DNA from: Pelotomaculum schinkii
GTDB lineage: Bacteria > Bacillota > Desulfotomaculia > Desulfotomaculales > Pelotomaculaceae
DNA: 64,000 bases
Direction: 5' to 3'
NCBI RefSeq assembly: GCF_004369205.1
Contig: NZ_QFGA01000002.1
Location: 248,001-312,000, forward strand
Each line of letters begins with the position of its first letter. Positions within the stretch are counted from its first letter, which is position 1. The position numbers and the translations under genes were made by a program. The notes beneath the pieces were generated by a model that did not search any database, had not been told where the DNA came from, and was given only the letters and a program-made list of their open reading frames with translations. Shown here piece by piece: positions 25,379-34,479 of the stretch.

Positions 25379-28300
25379 TTAGATGTTATTATCCTCGAAA
25401 TCATCCTCATTAACAACCTCATCCTCATCCGGAAGTCTAACTAACCCATTACCTGCAGTAGATGATATTTGTTCTTTAAGCCATTTAACCTGTTTAAGTG
25501 AAGAATCAAGTTCCTCTGCAATTTTCAATTGAGTAATTGCATCTGGATAATTTTTTTGTTTATATAGGTATTTTGCATATGCATATCTAGCAAAAGCACT
25601 GGCTTTATCAAAATCAATCGCAGATTTATAGAATTCTTCTGCCTTGCCAAATATCTTACGCTTTTCAAAGACATTTGCTAGCGATTGATATATAGCGGAA
25701 TATCGCCATTCTGGCACATTGACTTTATTTGCAATTTCTATTGATTGATTTAAATACTTTTCTCCTTGATCCAGCTTCCTTTTTCTTGATAATAAATCCC
25801 CGTATCCCGCTAGAACCCACCACGCATCACGATTCTTGCCCAAAGCTAAATTAATATAATGCTCAGCCTCCCTCCAAAATTCTAAATTACCATAACATAA
25901 TCCAATTTTAAATTTTATATCGACATCTTCAGGATACATGCCTTCAAGTATCTTATAATATTCAATAGCTTTACGGAATTCTTTTCCTCTAAATAACCTT
26001 AATGCCACTGGACGAATTTCATCCATAAAAATTTCCTTATATTCCTGAACCTTTTCATATTGAAGTGATTGAGCTAAATGTGATACTAGTTCCCCATAAT
26101 CCTCTATCCTTGTTGATGATTGTTTTATTTTGGATTCATAGTATTCAACAGCATGCTTATGGTATTCAATTCTTATTTCAAGTGGAATTTGATTAACAAA
26201 ATACTCCTTAATAATTGGATGCATCTGATAGAGACCTGTTTCTATATTAAATTCAAGCAAAAAATGATCGGTTAAAACATCAATCATTTCTACAGATTCG
26301 TCTCCAACAAACTTATCTATTACTTCAAACTCGAAAGGAACGTTATAAACTGAGATATAGCGAACCAACTCAATTTCCTTGGGCATTAAATCAATTCTTG
26401 CTAGTAGTAAAGGAATTAACCTATCTTGGAAACGTTTTTGAACAGTAGTATTATCAATAATTGATTGCATAGGATACTTTTCTAGTAACTGAGATATGAA
26501 TTTTGCAGCTAGCGGGTTACCGTGTAACCTATTTATTAATTCTATTGGAATATAGATAGATTTGTTTCCATGGAAAAGTTTCAAATTCCAGTCTATTATT
26601 CCTCTTATATATTGTTCTTCAAGTGGTTCCAAAACGATATTTGCAAAACCTTCTTCAGGATATTTAAACTTAAAAGGTGATGTAATAAAGATTTTATTTT
26701 TGCTACCTGAAACAGTTTTGGCTGAATATTTAATAAATCGATCAAATTTTATGTCAAAATAGTTACCTCTACTAAATGTATAGTGCCAGTCATCTATTAT
26801 TAAAACAGCAGAAGGCAAACTATTAAACCTATCAAAAATATTTTTAAATAAAGATTCCAAATTACTCTCAATCTGTGTTATTATTTCTTTTTCATCAAAG
26901 ATAAACTCCAGTAAGTTTAACAGGGAAAGGATAAAACGATTAAATCCTGTCCCTTCCGTTATATTAATAACTATTTTTTTCCAATTTGATGGTAGTACAT
27001 AATTAATTCCCTCATTAACGAAGGCTGTTTTTCCTATACCCCTTATGCCAAAAACAAAACAAGTTTTAATATTTTCATTATTAATAAATTCTCTCATTTC
27101 TTTAATTGCATTATCCCTACCAATATATGGACGATTAGTATCACTGATTACTTCAGAAAATTGTTCAGCATCTGGAGTAATAATCGTTTTTGCGGTAATA
27201 GATGGATAACACTTTTTTATTTGATCAAGTTTTCTCGATATATTATTCAATACTTCTAAGGCCTTCCTATTAAAGTTATCGCTGGTAACTATTGGTGCAA
27301 CAGCTTTCTGTATCACTTTTAAAAATTCATATTCTAAAAATTCAAGGGGATTTTCCGAGATAAATATGTAATCACAAAAAAATAGAACATCTTCCTTCTT
27401 AGCAATACCTTCTTCAATTATTTCTGAAAGAAAAGTCAATTTATAGTTTAAAATTGATGGTTGTTCTTTTATACTTGCAAGTGAATCCAGTTCTAAATGT
27501 AACTGAGTCGAATTTAAAGAAGGTGCCTTGTTTAATGAATCAAATATTCTTTCATGTAAATTATTCAATATAGGTATAATAGAAACAATTTTTATTGGCT
27601 TATGTAATGTCACTACACCACTTTTATTATATTGCCCTTCAATATCTACATCAGCAACAAGAATAACTTCATCGTTAGATGGCATTGCAATAGTTCCATC
27701 TTCATCTAAAAAAATGTCCTTATTATTTTTGTCACAGTATCCGAATATTTTCGACCCACCTATAGTTGCTTCATTAACATATATAATAGATTTTCCTTGA
27801 ATTCGATAATAATTTGCTGGAAAACTAAAATATGCTGTTTTTGGACTCCAAGACGGAACAACTATCAGACAAGGATTATCGTTTTGAGGTGATACTAAAG
27901 CCTCACTCAAGAAATCAACACAGATCATAACTCCTAAGTTAAAATTATAATCATTTAAATCAATAGAAATCCAATCCCAAGTTCTTTGAGACTCTTCTAA
28001 ATCCGGCTCAAATTTAGAAGGTCGAGTTTTAGGAACAAAGTATATTTTTTCATTTGGCATAACCACCGGACACATTGCTTGCCGAATATATTCATCTTTT
28101 ATATATTCATCGTTCTCCAGAAAATCATCGAATCCTATACTTTTATAATGGTTAGCGCATTTTTGTGTAACCATGTGGCTACCAGCAACTATAAAAATAT
28201 TGTTTTTAATGGAAAGTTCTTTTACTAACAATAAAAGATCAGATGGTATTGAATATTCTGGGAAAACAACAATGTTAACTTTTAATGAAGAACATTTATC

Positions 28301-28495
28301 TATAATAGATATAACTCTTCGAGATAAAAAATCTAAATATTTATCATATACATACTTTCTTGAGGCTTTTACCCCAACAACTGATGACCCTAATAAGTTT
28401 AATCCTATATCTTCACCAGTTGGTTCCATAAGTAAATTTTTATAAGCAGGGTGATACTTAATCTGAGCTAATGCAATTCTTAAATAATTACCCAC
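25379..28495 (-). CDS. Nitrilase-STAND NTPase-TPR protein (putative antiphage/conflict system)
   Basis: This 1038-residue protein has three parts. Residues 1-300 are a carbon-nitrogen hydrolase (nitrilase) domain with the complete Glu-Lys-Cys triad: E80 in VVFPEYSIP, K156 in FVPKTRPS and C192 in GVMICVDF. Residues 455-800 are a STAND-class P-loop NTPase with Walker A GIRGIGKT (483-490), Walker B LIIDD (565-569), a RLHGNPLAA motif (657-664) and a winged-helix-like region. Residues 830-1010 are helical TPR-like repeats (KAIEYYKILEGMYPEDVDIK and following). This effector-switch-sensor order is that of Avs-like immune NTPases, with nitrilase as the presumed effector. It starts at a GTG with a weak site, is strongly AT-rich and monocistronic, and lies between remnants. 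Function is inferred. Confidence 0.85.
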   Translation of the reverse strand: MGNYLRIALAQIKYHPAYKNLLMEPTGEDIGLNLLGSSVVGVKASRKYVYDKYLDFLSRRVISIIDKCSSLKVNIVVFPEYSIPSDLLLLVKELSIKNNIFIVAGSHMVTQKCANHYKSIGFDDFLENDEYIKDEYIRQAMCPVVMPNEKIYFVPKTRPSKFEPDLEESQRTWDWISIDLNDYNFNLGVMICVDFLSEALVSPQNDNPCLIVVPSWSPKTAYFSFPANYYRIQGKSIIYVNEATIGGSKIFGYCDKNNKDIFLDEDGTIAMPSNDEVILVADVDIEGQYNKSGVVTLHKPIKIVSIIPILNNLHERIFDSLNKAPSLNSTQLHLELDSLASIKEQPSILNYKLTFLSEIIEEGIAKKEDVLFFCDYIFISENPLEFLEYEFLKVIQKAVAPIVTSDNFNRKALEVLNNISRKLDQIKKCYPSITAKTIITPDAEQFSEVISDTNRPYIGRDNAIKEMREFINNENIKTCFVFGIRGIGKTAFVNEGINYVLPSNWKKIVINITEGTGFNRFILSLLNLLEFIFDEKEIITQIESNLESLFKNIFDRFNSLPSAVLIIDDWHYTFSRGNYFDIKFDRFIKYSAKTVSGSKNKIFITSPFKFKYPEEGFANIVLEPLEEQYIRGIIDWNLKLFHGNKSIYIPIELINRLHGNPLAAKFISQLLEKYPMQSIIDNTTVQKRFQDRLIPLLLARIDLMPKEIELVRYISVYNVPFEFEVIDKFVGDESVEMIDVLTDHFLLEFNIETGLYQMHPIIKEYFVNQIPLEIRIEYHKHAVEYYESKIKQSSTRIEDYGELVSHLAQSLQYEKVQEYKEIFMDEIRPVALRLFRGKEFRKAIEYYKILEGMYPEDVDIKFKIGLCYGNLEFWREAEHYINLALGKNRDAWWVLAGYGDLLSRKRKLDQGEKYLNQSIEIANKVNVPEWRYSAIYQSLANVFEKRKIFGKAEEFYKSAIDFDKASAFARYAYAKYLYKQKNYPDAITQLKIAEELDSSLKQVKWLKEQISSTAGNGLVRLPDEDEVVNEDDFEDNNI

Positions 28496-28750
28496 AAAAT
28501 ACCACTTCCCGTTAACGTAGAATTTTTTAACATTCGACAGAAATATAAATTATTCCTTTACATACAAAAAATTACTAAGAAAATATTCCTTAAAAAAGTT
28601 GTTCGTCAAAAATCATGAATAAACATTTCAACCTAAATCACACGAGATATAGTACTAGGAAAAATATCCAGTATATAGATTAATCCTGCCTACCATCACT
28701 TCCCTGCTGACCTCCACTTCTTAAAACAATAAAATGTAGCTAAGGAGGGA

Positions 28751-28972
28751 ATGAATATGCAGGCAATATGGAAAGGCTCAATATCATTTGGCCTCGTTAA
28801 CATACCGGTGAAAGTATGCGGCGCCGTTAATGCTAACCAAGTTTCCTTCAATCAGATACATGAGCCTTGCAAGAGTAGGATAAAGTACCGTAAGTACTGC
28901 CCTCACTGTGAAAAGGAAGTGCCGGCAGAAGAAATTATCAAAGGTAGTGGTAGAACCACCCAGGGTTACTAA
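28751..28972 (+). pseudogene. ku: Ku (NHEJ) N-terminal remnant
   Basis: The first about 65 codons match bacterial Ku proteins (AIWKGSISFGLVNIPVKV, VSFNQIH, KYCPHCEKEVPAEEIIKG). After IIKG the sequence diverges and stops at 28972; a full Ku is about 270 residues. The ribosome site (AAGGAGG) and start are intact. No ligase D gene is present, so end-joining is not encoded here. The sequence beyond (28973-29317) holds only a GC hairpin near 29037-29058 (AGCCCCTGG/CCAGGGGCT). Confidence 0.85.
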
Positions 28973-29317
28973 TCTTATGGAGGCTCTAAGATTGAGTATA
29001 GAGCAGTCTATGAAGAAGACGAAATCGCGTAAGAATAGCCCCTGGGGAACCAGGGGCTGTTCCTGTAATGTTTTTTAATTAAACGGCTTCAGTTTTAATA
29101 ACTTCTTACATAAATTATGTGGCACCCCACCATCAGCAATGCCGCGAAAACCTAAGCCGGTCTCTTATTCGGCTCCACCGTGCCATCAATACAGCTCAGA
29201 TTGCACATGCAATTCCTAAGGTATAGTCAACGTATATCATATTGGGAATATTCGCCAGAGTTTTAACTTAACCTGTCGGGTAGATTAAAAATTAACAAAG
29301 TGTAAAGGAGGTAAACC

Positions 29318-29440
29318 ATGACAAGTATAGCCATTGCCATAGGTTTAGGTTTCTTTATTATTGCAGCATTCATTGTAAAAATTGCAAAACGGGATATCAT
29401 AAAAATCACCTGTCTTTCGTCGTATTTTATTGGTAACTAA
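29318..29440 (+). CDS. 40-residue membrane microprotein
   Basis: An ATG preceded by a perfect AAAGGAGG with 6-base spacing opens 40 codons, MTSIAIAIGLGFFIIAAFIV then KIAKRDIIKITCLSSYFIGN. The first 20 residues form one hydrophobic helix and the rest is basic, an N-out single-pass topology or a small toxin-like peptide. No family is recognised. The strong ribosome site is the main argument that it is translated. It converges on the DUF4387 gene only 8 bases away. Confidence 0.55.
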   Translation: MTSIAIAIGLGFFIIAAFIVKIAKRDIIKITCLSSYFIGN

Positions 29441-29448
29441 CTTGCCGA

Positions 29449-29799
29449 TTAACTATCCAAATATTTTACGAAGTCTGAGCTAACCGGTACCTCTATACTC
29501 AACAAAGGGGCATTCTGCTGAGCCCCATACACATCTGTCTCGCCGAGGGCTCCTGATACCACCGGGCGTACAATTGTCGCCTTGATAGCGTTTGCTGCTT
29601 CAAACTCTACAACCCCGATAACCTTATCTATATCGATGTTGTATAGTCCGGCAATCAATTCTTTTGTAAACACCCCAGACCTCCGTGCCTGTTCAAAGGC
29701 CGCACGATCCTTGAAAATGATATCGAAAGTCAATTCATAAGGACCCGAATTCTTACTACGAACCACACTGGCTAGTTCGGTAATATTAATTTTTTTCAA
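29449..29799 (-). CDS. DUF4387 family protein
   Basis: A 116-residue protein of the DUF4387 type (ITELASVVRSKNSGPYELTF at the start, then TFDIIFKDRAAFEQ), which almost always follows AtuA-like genes and is thought to be the small subunit of the same enzyme. The start is a TTG with AAGGGGCG 7 bases ahead, and it begins 13 bases after the AtuA gene ends, so the two are one operon. The reaction is unknown; the family context suggests acyl-CoA or terpenoid acid catabolism. Confidence 0.85.
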   Translation of the reverse strand: MKKINITELASVVRSKNSGPYELTFDIIFKDRAAFEQARRSGVFTKELIAGLYNIDIDKVIGVVEFEAANAIKATIVRPVVSGALGETDVYGAQQNAPLLSIEVPVSSDFVKYLDS

Positions 29800-29812
29800 T
29801 CCAATCGCCCCT

Positions 29813-31168
29813 TTAAAGATTAATTAGTTTCATCGGGAAAAGACTATAGGGATTGTTTACCTCAATCAAGTGATAGACGCTGAACTGGTATACGGCCCCA
29901 CCTTTAAAGTCGGAGGGAGAGTAAGGAAATGCCAGGTTTCCCGCTGTAGCCATCCGGCCGGAGTAACCGCTGTGGAGCATGGTGGAACGGGCAAAGCTGC
30001 AAATCGTATCGGCTATGTCCTGGGTTTCCCCCACCGCTTCAATGATGATTCCTAATTCATGAGGTATCACATTTAGCTCCGGCTCCAGCCTGCCCATTAC
30101 GCCATTGCGGCCGTATAGCTTGAAGTCGAGAAAATATTGGTAACCTGACTCCTTAAAGTTATCCTGGACCCTTTCCCTTACTGTCGTGATGACCTCATCT
30201 ATTTTCTTCACCATGATCGGATCACGGCAGCCGGCAATGGATACTGTCCTGTAACCAGCCATCTTTACCCCTTCCAGCTTAATATAATACTTGTCCGTAG
30301 GGATAAACTTGCTGCCCGTAACCCTTACCCGGTTCTCTGTCACTTGCTCAAACTTTGCTTCCTTCAGCTCCAACAGTCCCCCCGGGCCGGGCAGCGCCAA
30401 TGGATTTGATTTTTCATAAAGGGTGTGGGCTGACACAGAGGTAACCGTACACCGCCGGATTGGGTTTAAGGGCTCCACTTCAAAATATCCCGGGCCCACC
30501 CGTCCCAGGAGGCAGTCACTGCCGCTGCCGGGAGATGAGGCAATAGCCCCGCATTCAAGAATTTTGCCCAGGTGAATAGCCAACCCCGGTTCAAAACCAG
30601 CGCGAATGGCCGGGGCCGCGAAGACCGACGGGTCGTAAGCACGGCCGGCCAAAATCACCTGCGCCCCTTCTTCCAGGGCAGCAATCAGAGGCTCGAACCC
30701 CATCTGTCCTACAACCCTGAATGTAGTATCCAGGTCTTCTTCCTTCAGCGGTGGCGCAGGATACAATGGAGTTACTTCACCTCGGCGCAACGCCTCTCTA
30801 ACCTGCTCCTTGTCCACCTCGGCATGAATTACCGCCATTGTAAAATGAAGCCCTTTTTCCCTGGCAATCTCTACGATTAAGTCATAGTCCCGTTTCAGGT
30901 GCGGCTCCCCACCGCTGCCCCCTGCCGTACCAATGAGTACCGGGATTTTCCTTTCTACCGCCGCTTCCAGTATCAACTCGAGGTCCCTTTTCACAGCGGC
31001 GCGGTTTGTAAAAGACTTCCCGGCGCCCAGGTAATACGGACCCGGGTCGGTGGAACCCGCGTCCACTGCTATGACATGAGGCTTTTGGCTTAACCCTTCT
31101 GTGAATGATTCCAACGGAAACCCATACCCAAGGATGGCCGTTGGAGACAAAATCCGCATTTCTTCCAT
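29813..31168 (-). CDS. AtuA-like (DUF1446) acyclic terpene utilisation family protein
   Basis: A 451-residue protein matching AtuA/DUF1446. The N-terminal block is ILSPTAILGYGFPLESF, followed by VIAVDAGSTDPGPYYLG, IGTAGGSGGEPHL and VILAGRAYDPSVFAA, all strongly conserved in this family. AtuA proteins are tied to citronellol/geranyl-CoA and related branched acyl degradation, but biochemical proof is limited. The ATG at 31168 has GGGGGA upstream and is preferred over one 14 codons earlier. It is coupled to the DUF4387 gene. A strong AAAGGAGGG/ATG pair at 31266 in another frame may be a leader ORF. Confidence 0.88.
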   Translation of the reverse strand: MEEMRILSPTAILGYGFPLESFTEGLSQKPHVIAVDAGSTDPGPYYLGAGKSFTNRAAVKRDLELILEAAVERKIPVLIGTAGGSGGEPHLKRDYDLIVEIAREKGLHFTMAVIHAEVDKEQVREALRRGEVTPLYPAPPLKEEDLDTTFRVVGQMGFEPLIAALEEGAQVILAGRAYDPSVFAAPAIRAGFEPGLAIHLGKILECGAIASSPGSGSDCLLGRVGPGYFEVEPLNPIRRCTVTSVSAHTLYEKSNPLALPGPGGLLELKEAKFEQVTENRVRVTGSKFIPTDKYYIKLEGVKMAGYRTVSIAGCRDPIMVKKIDEVITTVRERVQDNFKESGYQYFLDFKLYGRNGVMGRLEPELNVIPHELGIIIEAVGETQDIADTICSFARSTMLHSGYSGRMATAGNLAFPYSPSDFKGGAVYQFSVYHLIEVNNPYSLFPMKLINL

Positions 31169-31406
31169 CTGAATGAATCCCCCTTTGTTGCAAAAATAAA
31201 ATGACACCATTCATATATTTCAAAAATTAGAGTCCATTCCGATTTTGCTGATGCCCAGACTTTCATACGAACCCTCCTTTTTGAATTTTTTAATCTATAA
31301 TATTATTTATTAAGGATTATATATGGAACAACTACAAAAAAGACTCTTTTAACAAGGTCATTGCCGTAATTGGGCTAAATAATACGATCTTAGTTAAACA
31401 AAAAAA

Positions 31407-31440
31407 GTGGTTGAAGACAACAGCTTCAACCACTTTTTTC
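31407..31440 (-). terminator. Strong terminator below the activator remnant
   Basis: AAGTGGTTGAAG pairs with CTTCAACCACTT around a 7-base loop, with T-runs on both strands. It would stop transcription from the remnant above before the AtuA operon and so isolates that operon's promoter. Confidence 0.85.
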
Positions 31441-31455
31441 TCTTGTAATGCTTTT

Positions 31456-31600
31456 CTAGCTATTCATCTCATCTAATAAGCCTAGGAGTTTCATCTTGCG
31501 CCATAGCGTGGTGGTGCTTATACCCAGCTTTTTTGCAGCCCGGCTTCGTTTATAGCCAGTGTCCTTTAATATTAACTGCCAGAAGGCAGTCCCCCATAGG
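31456..31600 (-). pseudogene. C-terminal Fis-type HTH remnant of a sigma-54 activator
   Basis: The frame ends FWQLILKDTGYKRSRAAKKL then GISTTTLWRKMKLLGLL and a TAG at 31456. This is the Fis helix-turn-helix that closes sigma-54 enhancer-binding proteins. Nothing of the AAA+ domain is found upstream, so only the DNA-binding tail remains. It sits directly ahead of the AtuA operon and was probably its regulator. Confidence 0.7.
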
Positions 31601-32269
31601 TAAAAAGAAGTGTATTAACCCTTTCTTACTGGGGGAATGGACTAGTAATCGATGCGGTAGTCAATAACCGTGGCATACCCCCCCGGCCATGCTGGCAAAA
31701 GTACCCAGACAGACACTAAGCGTTTCAAAGTAATTGCCATCCCCTTACCCCCTGGATTGCTATTTGTAAAGCAGAAAATTCATATTTTTGAAATTTACTA
31801 TATCTAGCGCTTTTTACCTAAAATATAAAACTTAATGTAGACCACAGGGACTAAATTGTGCAAGACACCTGTTGCAAAGCCTGCGTATAAATGATTAGAA
31901 CCGGGCAATATACATATAAGCTACTTAAATGACAAGCTTATGGTACCTACGGCGAAGTCTACACGGGTCGAAAACCAGATCGTCGGACGTAGCAGAGTAT
32001 ACCCCCTCTTGGGAAAATAAGGCGGCGCACCGCGGTGTAAGCTTCCTGGGCTGAACTACATAGATCGCGGAAAAGCCTAATGGTGAAGCCAGCCCGGACG
32101 ATTTTTTCCTCTTCCATCCGTCCTCCTGCCTGCCAGGGAGAAATTGAGGTCAGTTCGAGCACATGTGCAATGCTAATTGAGTTAATGCGGAATGCAGGTT
32201 GCAGTACGAAACAAAAGATAAAGATATTTACCATATAAGACAAAAATCTATTTTTGGAGGACATTTGTC
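31601..32269. other. Gap with decayed sequence; one uncertain minus-strand frame
   Basis: No certain gene. A minus-strand frame of 101 codons (31959-32264) includes a coding-like EKIVRAGFTIRLFRDLCSSA stretch ending GGILCYVRRSGFRPV, but I cannot name it and the ribosome site is poor. The last 60 bases (AT-rich, ending in TTTGGAGGACATTTGTC) give the start site for the high-GC gene that follows. Confidence 0.4.
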
Positions 32270-32749
32270 ATGCTAGAAGTCTCGGGCAATCCTAACCCCA
32301 CATGGATTTTGTCTGAGCCAGAAGAGAAGGACGAGCGGGCCTTGCGGCTGACCTTCGCCTACCGCGGCGAGGAGATCGAGCTGGTCGTCGCCCAACGAGT
32401 GGCGATGTTCGTGCCGCCCGCCGACTCCCTGGAGGAGCGTGAGCCGCGAAGCGGCTTCTGGCTCGAGCTGCGTGACGCGGCCGGCGCCCTGGTGTTCAGG
32501 CAGGACCTGCACAACCCGATCGCCGCCGACTACGAGGTCTTCCCCGAGAATCCTGCCGGAGAGATCGTCCGGCTTCCGGCCGCGGCGCCGTCGGGGACGT
32601 TCACCTTGGTGATCCCCGAACCGGAACGCGCCGAGAACCTGGTCCTCGTCGCCAGCCCTTCCACACCCGAGGCCCGCAACCAAGCGGCCCGGGAGGTCGC
32701 CCGCTTCGACATGGCCGGGGTGCGGCGCACCGTGGAGGGCCGGCCGTGA
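32270..32749 (+). CDS. High-GC hypothetical protein upstream of M64 peptidase
   Basis: A 159-residue acidic protein, with no signal peptide, that looks mostly beta (LRLTFAYRGEEIELVVAQRV, then GFWLELRDAAGALVFRQDL and TFTLVIPEPERAENLVLVA). No family is known to me, but the layout resembles a small immunoglobulin-like domain. It overlaps the next gene by GTGA (32746-32749), so the two are translationally coupled and probably act together. G+C is near 68 per cent with G/C third positions, far from the host. Remarkably, the ribosome site (GGAGG) lies in AT-rich host-like DNA right up to the ATG. Confidence 0.75.
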   Translation: MLEVSGNPNPTWILSEPEEKDERALRLTFAYRGEEIELVVAQRVAMFVPPADSLEEREPRSGFWLELRDAAGALVFRQDLHNPIAADYEVFPENPAGEIVRLPAAAPSGTFTLVIPEPERAENLVLVASPSTPEARNQAAREVARFDMAGVRRTVEGRP

Positions 32750-34479
32750 GCGCCTCGGATGGGGCGGTCGTGGGGACGACCCAGATACTCAACAACGGGC
32801 CGGCGGCCCGCCGGTTCAACATCGTCATTCTGTCCGAGGGCTACCAGCAGGCCCAGCTGGGTCAGTTCGCCAACGACGCCGCCGCGTTCGTCACCCGGCT
32901 GTCCCGGACACCGCCGTTCCACCTGGTCATGAACTCGATCAACGTGTTCCGGGTGGACGTGAGCTCGACCGACACGGGGGCCGACGACCCCGTGACGTGC
33001 GGCGGCGGGGGCGGCACCGCCCGCACGTACTTCGACGCCACGTTCTGCGGCGACGGCACGAACCAACGTTTGTTGACCGTCAACAATACCTTAGCCCTAC
33101 AGGTGGCCAACGCCGAAGTACCCCAGCACCGCCTGGTCGTGGTCATCGTCAACTCGCCGATCTACGGGGGTTCAGGGGGCCCGGTGGCCGTCTACTCCCT
33201 CGCCGCCAACGCGGTCGACATCGCCCTGCACGAGATCGGCCACACCGCCTTCGCTCTGGCCGACGAGTACGAGACCTTCCGTGGGTGCGCGTCCGGCGAG
33301 CTCGACCACAACAACCACCCGGCGGTGGAGCCCGCCGCCGAAAACGTAACGGTCACCGGCTTCAACAACATCCAAAGGCTGAAGTGGCGCCGGTACGTCC
33401 GGGCGGGCACGGCGCTCCCGACGACCCGGAACGCCAACTGCGCGGTGTGCGACCCGCAGCCGTCACCGGTCCCCTCCGGCGCCGTAGGGGCGTTCGAGGG
33501 CGCCGACACCTACCACTGCTCCGCCTACCGTCCCGAGTTCGACTGCAAGATGCGCACGTTGGCGAGCGACTTCTGCCGGGTCTGCTCCGACGTCATCCTG
33601 CACCGCCTCTGGCAGTTCTCGCCGCTGTCCGTCCGCTTCGCCTGGAAGGGAGTGGGTGGTGACCAGACCCTCTACAACGGCCGGGCCAGCGAAAGCTACC
33701 AGTACCACCTGCCCGACTTCAAGAGCAGCACTGGCCCCGCGCTGATCAGCGACAACCAAGGAGCCTTCATGGCGTGGAAGGGCATCTCCAACGACCAGGG
33801 CATCTACTACAGCGTACTACGCCACATCGACGGGGTCACCTGGGACACGCAGCACAACGTGCCCGGCGTGGGCACGAGCACCGGCCCCGCCGCGGCCATG
33901 TTCCAGGGCCGGGCGTACCTGGCCTGGAAGGGCGCGTTCAACGACCAAGGCATCAACTTCACCCGCTTCGAGGGCGGCTTGCCTGCTGCCCAGCGCAACG
34001 TTCCCGGAGTGGGCACAAGCACGCGTCCGGCCCTCGCGGTCTACAGGGGCCGGCTGTATATGGCGTGGAAGGGCATCGCCAACGACCAGAGCATGTGGTT
34101 CGCCAGCTTCGACGGCAACCAGTGGAGCGCCCAGGCGCCGATCCCCAACGTCGGCACGAGCGCCTATCCCGCCCTGGCCGTGATCGGTGATCGCCTTTAC
34201 ATGGTGTGGAAGGGGATCGAGGGCGATCAGAGCGTGTGGTTCACCAGCTTCGACGGCTCGCGATGGGCGCCGCAGGCTCCGGTCCCCAACGTGGGGACGG
34301 CCACGGGCGTCTCGCTCTCGGCCGGTCCGGACCGGCTGTTCATGGCATGGAGCGGCGTCGCCGGCGATCCGAGCCTCTACTACACGACCTTCGACGGCAG
34401 GACGTGGGGCCGCCAGCACAACTACCTCGGCACCGGGTCGAGCGCCGTACCCGCGGTGCATGTCCGTTATTATGGCTGA
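32746..34479 (+). CDS. M64 (IgA-peptidase-like) metallopeptidase with six-repeat C-terminal domain
   Basis: A 577-residue protein. The catalytic domain (about 20-290) carries the zinc signature HEIGHTAFALADEYE (H162, E163, H166 and the downstream D173-E-Y) and the M64 opening FNIVILSEGYQ. From about residue 297 to the end come six repeats of about 45-50 residues, each with a core like MAWKGISNDQ...F DG..W and VPGVGTST.PAL, which would fit a six-bladed propeller or lectin-like module. There is no signal peptide, so export would need another route. It is strongly high-GC with actinobacterial codon use, and in an operon with the 159-residue gene. Target protein unknown. Confidence 0.88.
   Translation: MSASDGAVVGTTQILNNGPAARRFNIVILSEGYQQAQLGQFANDAAAFVTRLSRTPPFHLVMNSINVFRVDVSSTDTGADDPVTCGGGGGTARTYFDATFCGDGTNQRLLTVNNTLALQVANAEVPQHRLVVVIVNSPIYGGSGGPVAVYSLAANAVDIALHEIGHTAFALADEYETFRGCASGELDHNNHPAVEPAAENVTVTGFNNIQRLKWRRYVRAGTALPTTRNANCAVCDPQPSPVPSGAVGAFEGADTYHCSAYRPEFDCKMRTLASDFCRVCSDVILHRLWQFSPLSVRFAWKGVGGDQTLYNGRASESYQYHLPDFKSSTGPALISDNQGAFMAWKGISNDQGIYYSVLRHIDGVTWDTQHNVPGVGTSTGPAAAMFQGRAYLAWKGAFNDQGINFTRFEGGLPAAQRNVPGVGTSTRPALAVYRGRLYMAWKGIANDQSMWFASFDGNQWSAQAPIPNVGTSAYPALAVIGDRLYMVWKGIEGDQSVWFTSFDGSRWAPQAPVPNVGTATGVSLSAGPDRLFMAWSGVAGDPSLYYTTFDGRTWGRQHNYLGTGSSAVPAVHVRYYG

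Noticed and set aside
31264-31266. Start codon of a separate gene with perfect AAAGGAGGG
   Set aside because: The frame differs from the AtuA protein and gives only a short, unconserved-looking peptide overlapping its start. It is noted as a possible leader only.
32530-34461. Several long open frames on the opposite strand of the high-GC segment
   Set aside because: They are composition artefacts of G/C-rich third positions; they lack family motifs and overlap the clear M64 gene.
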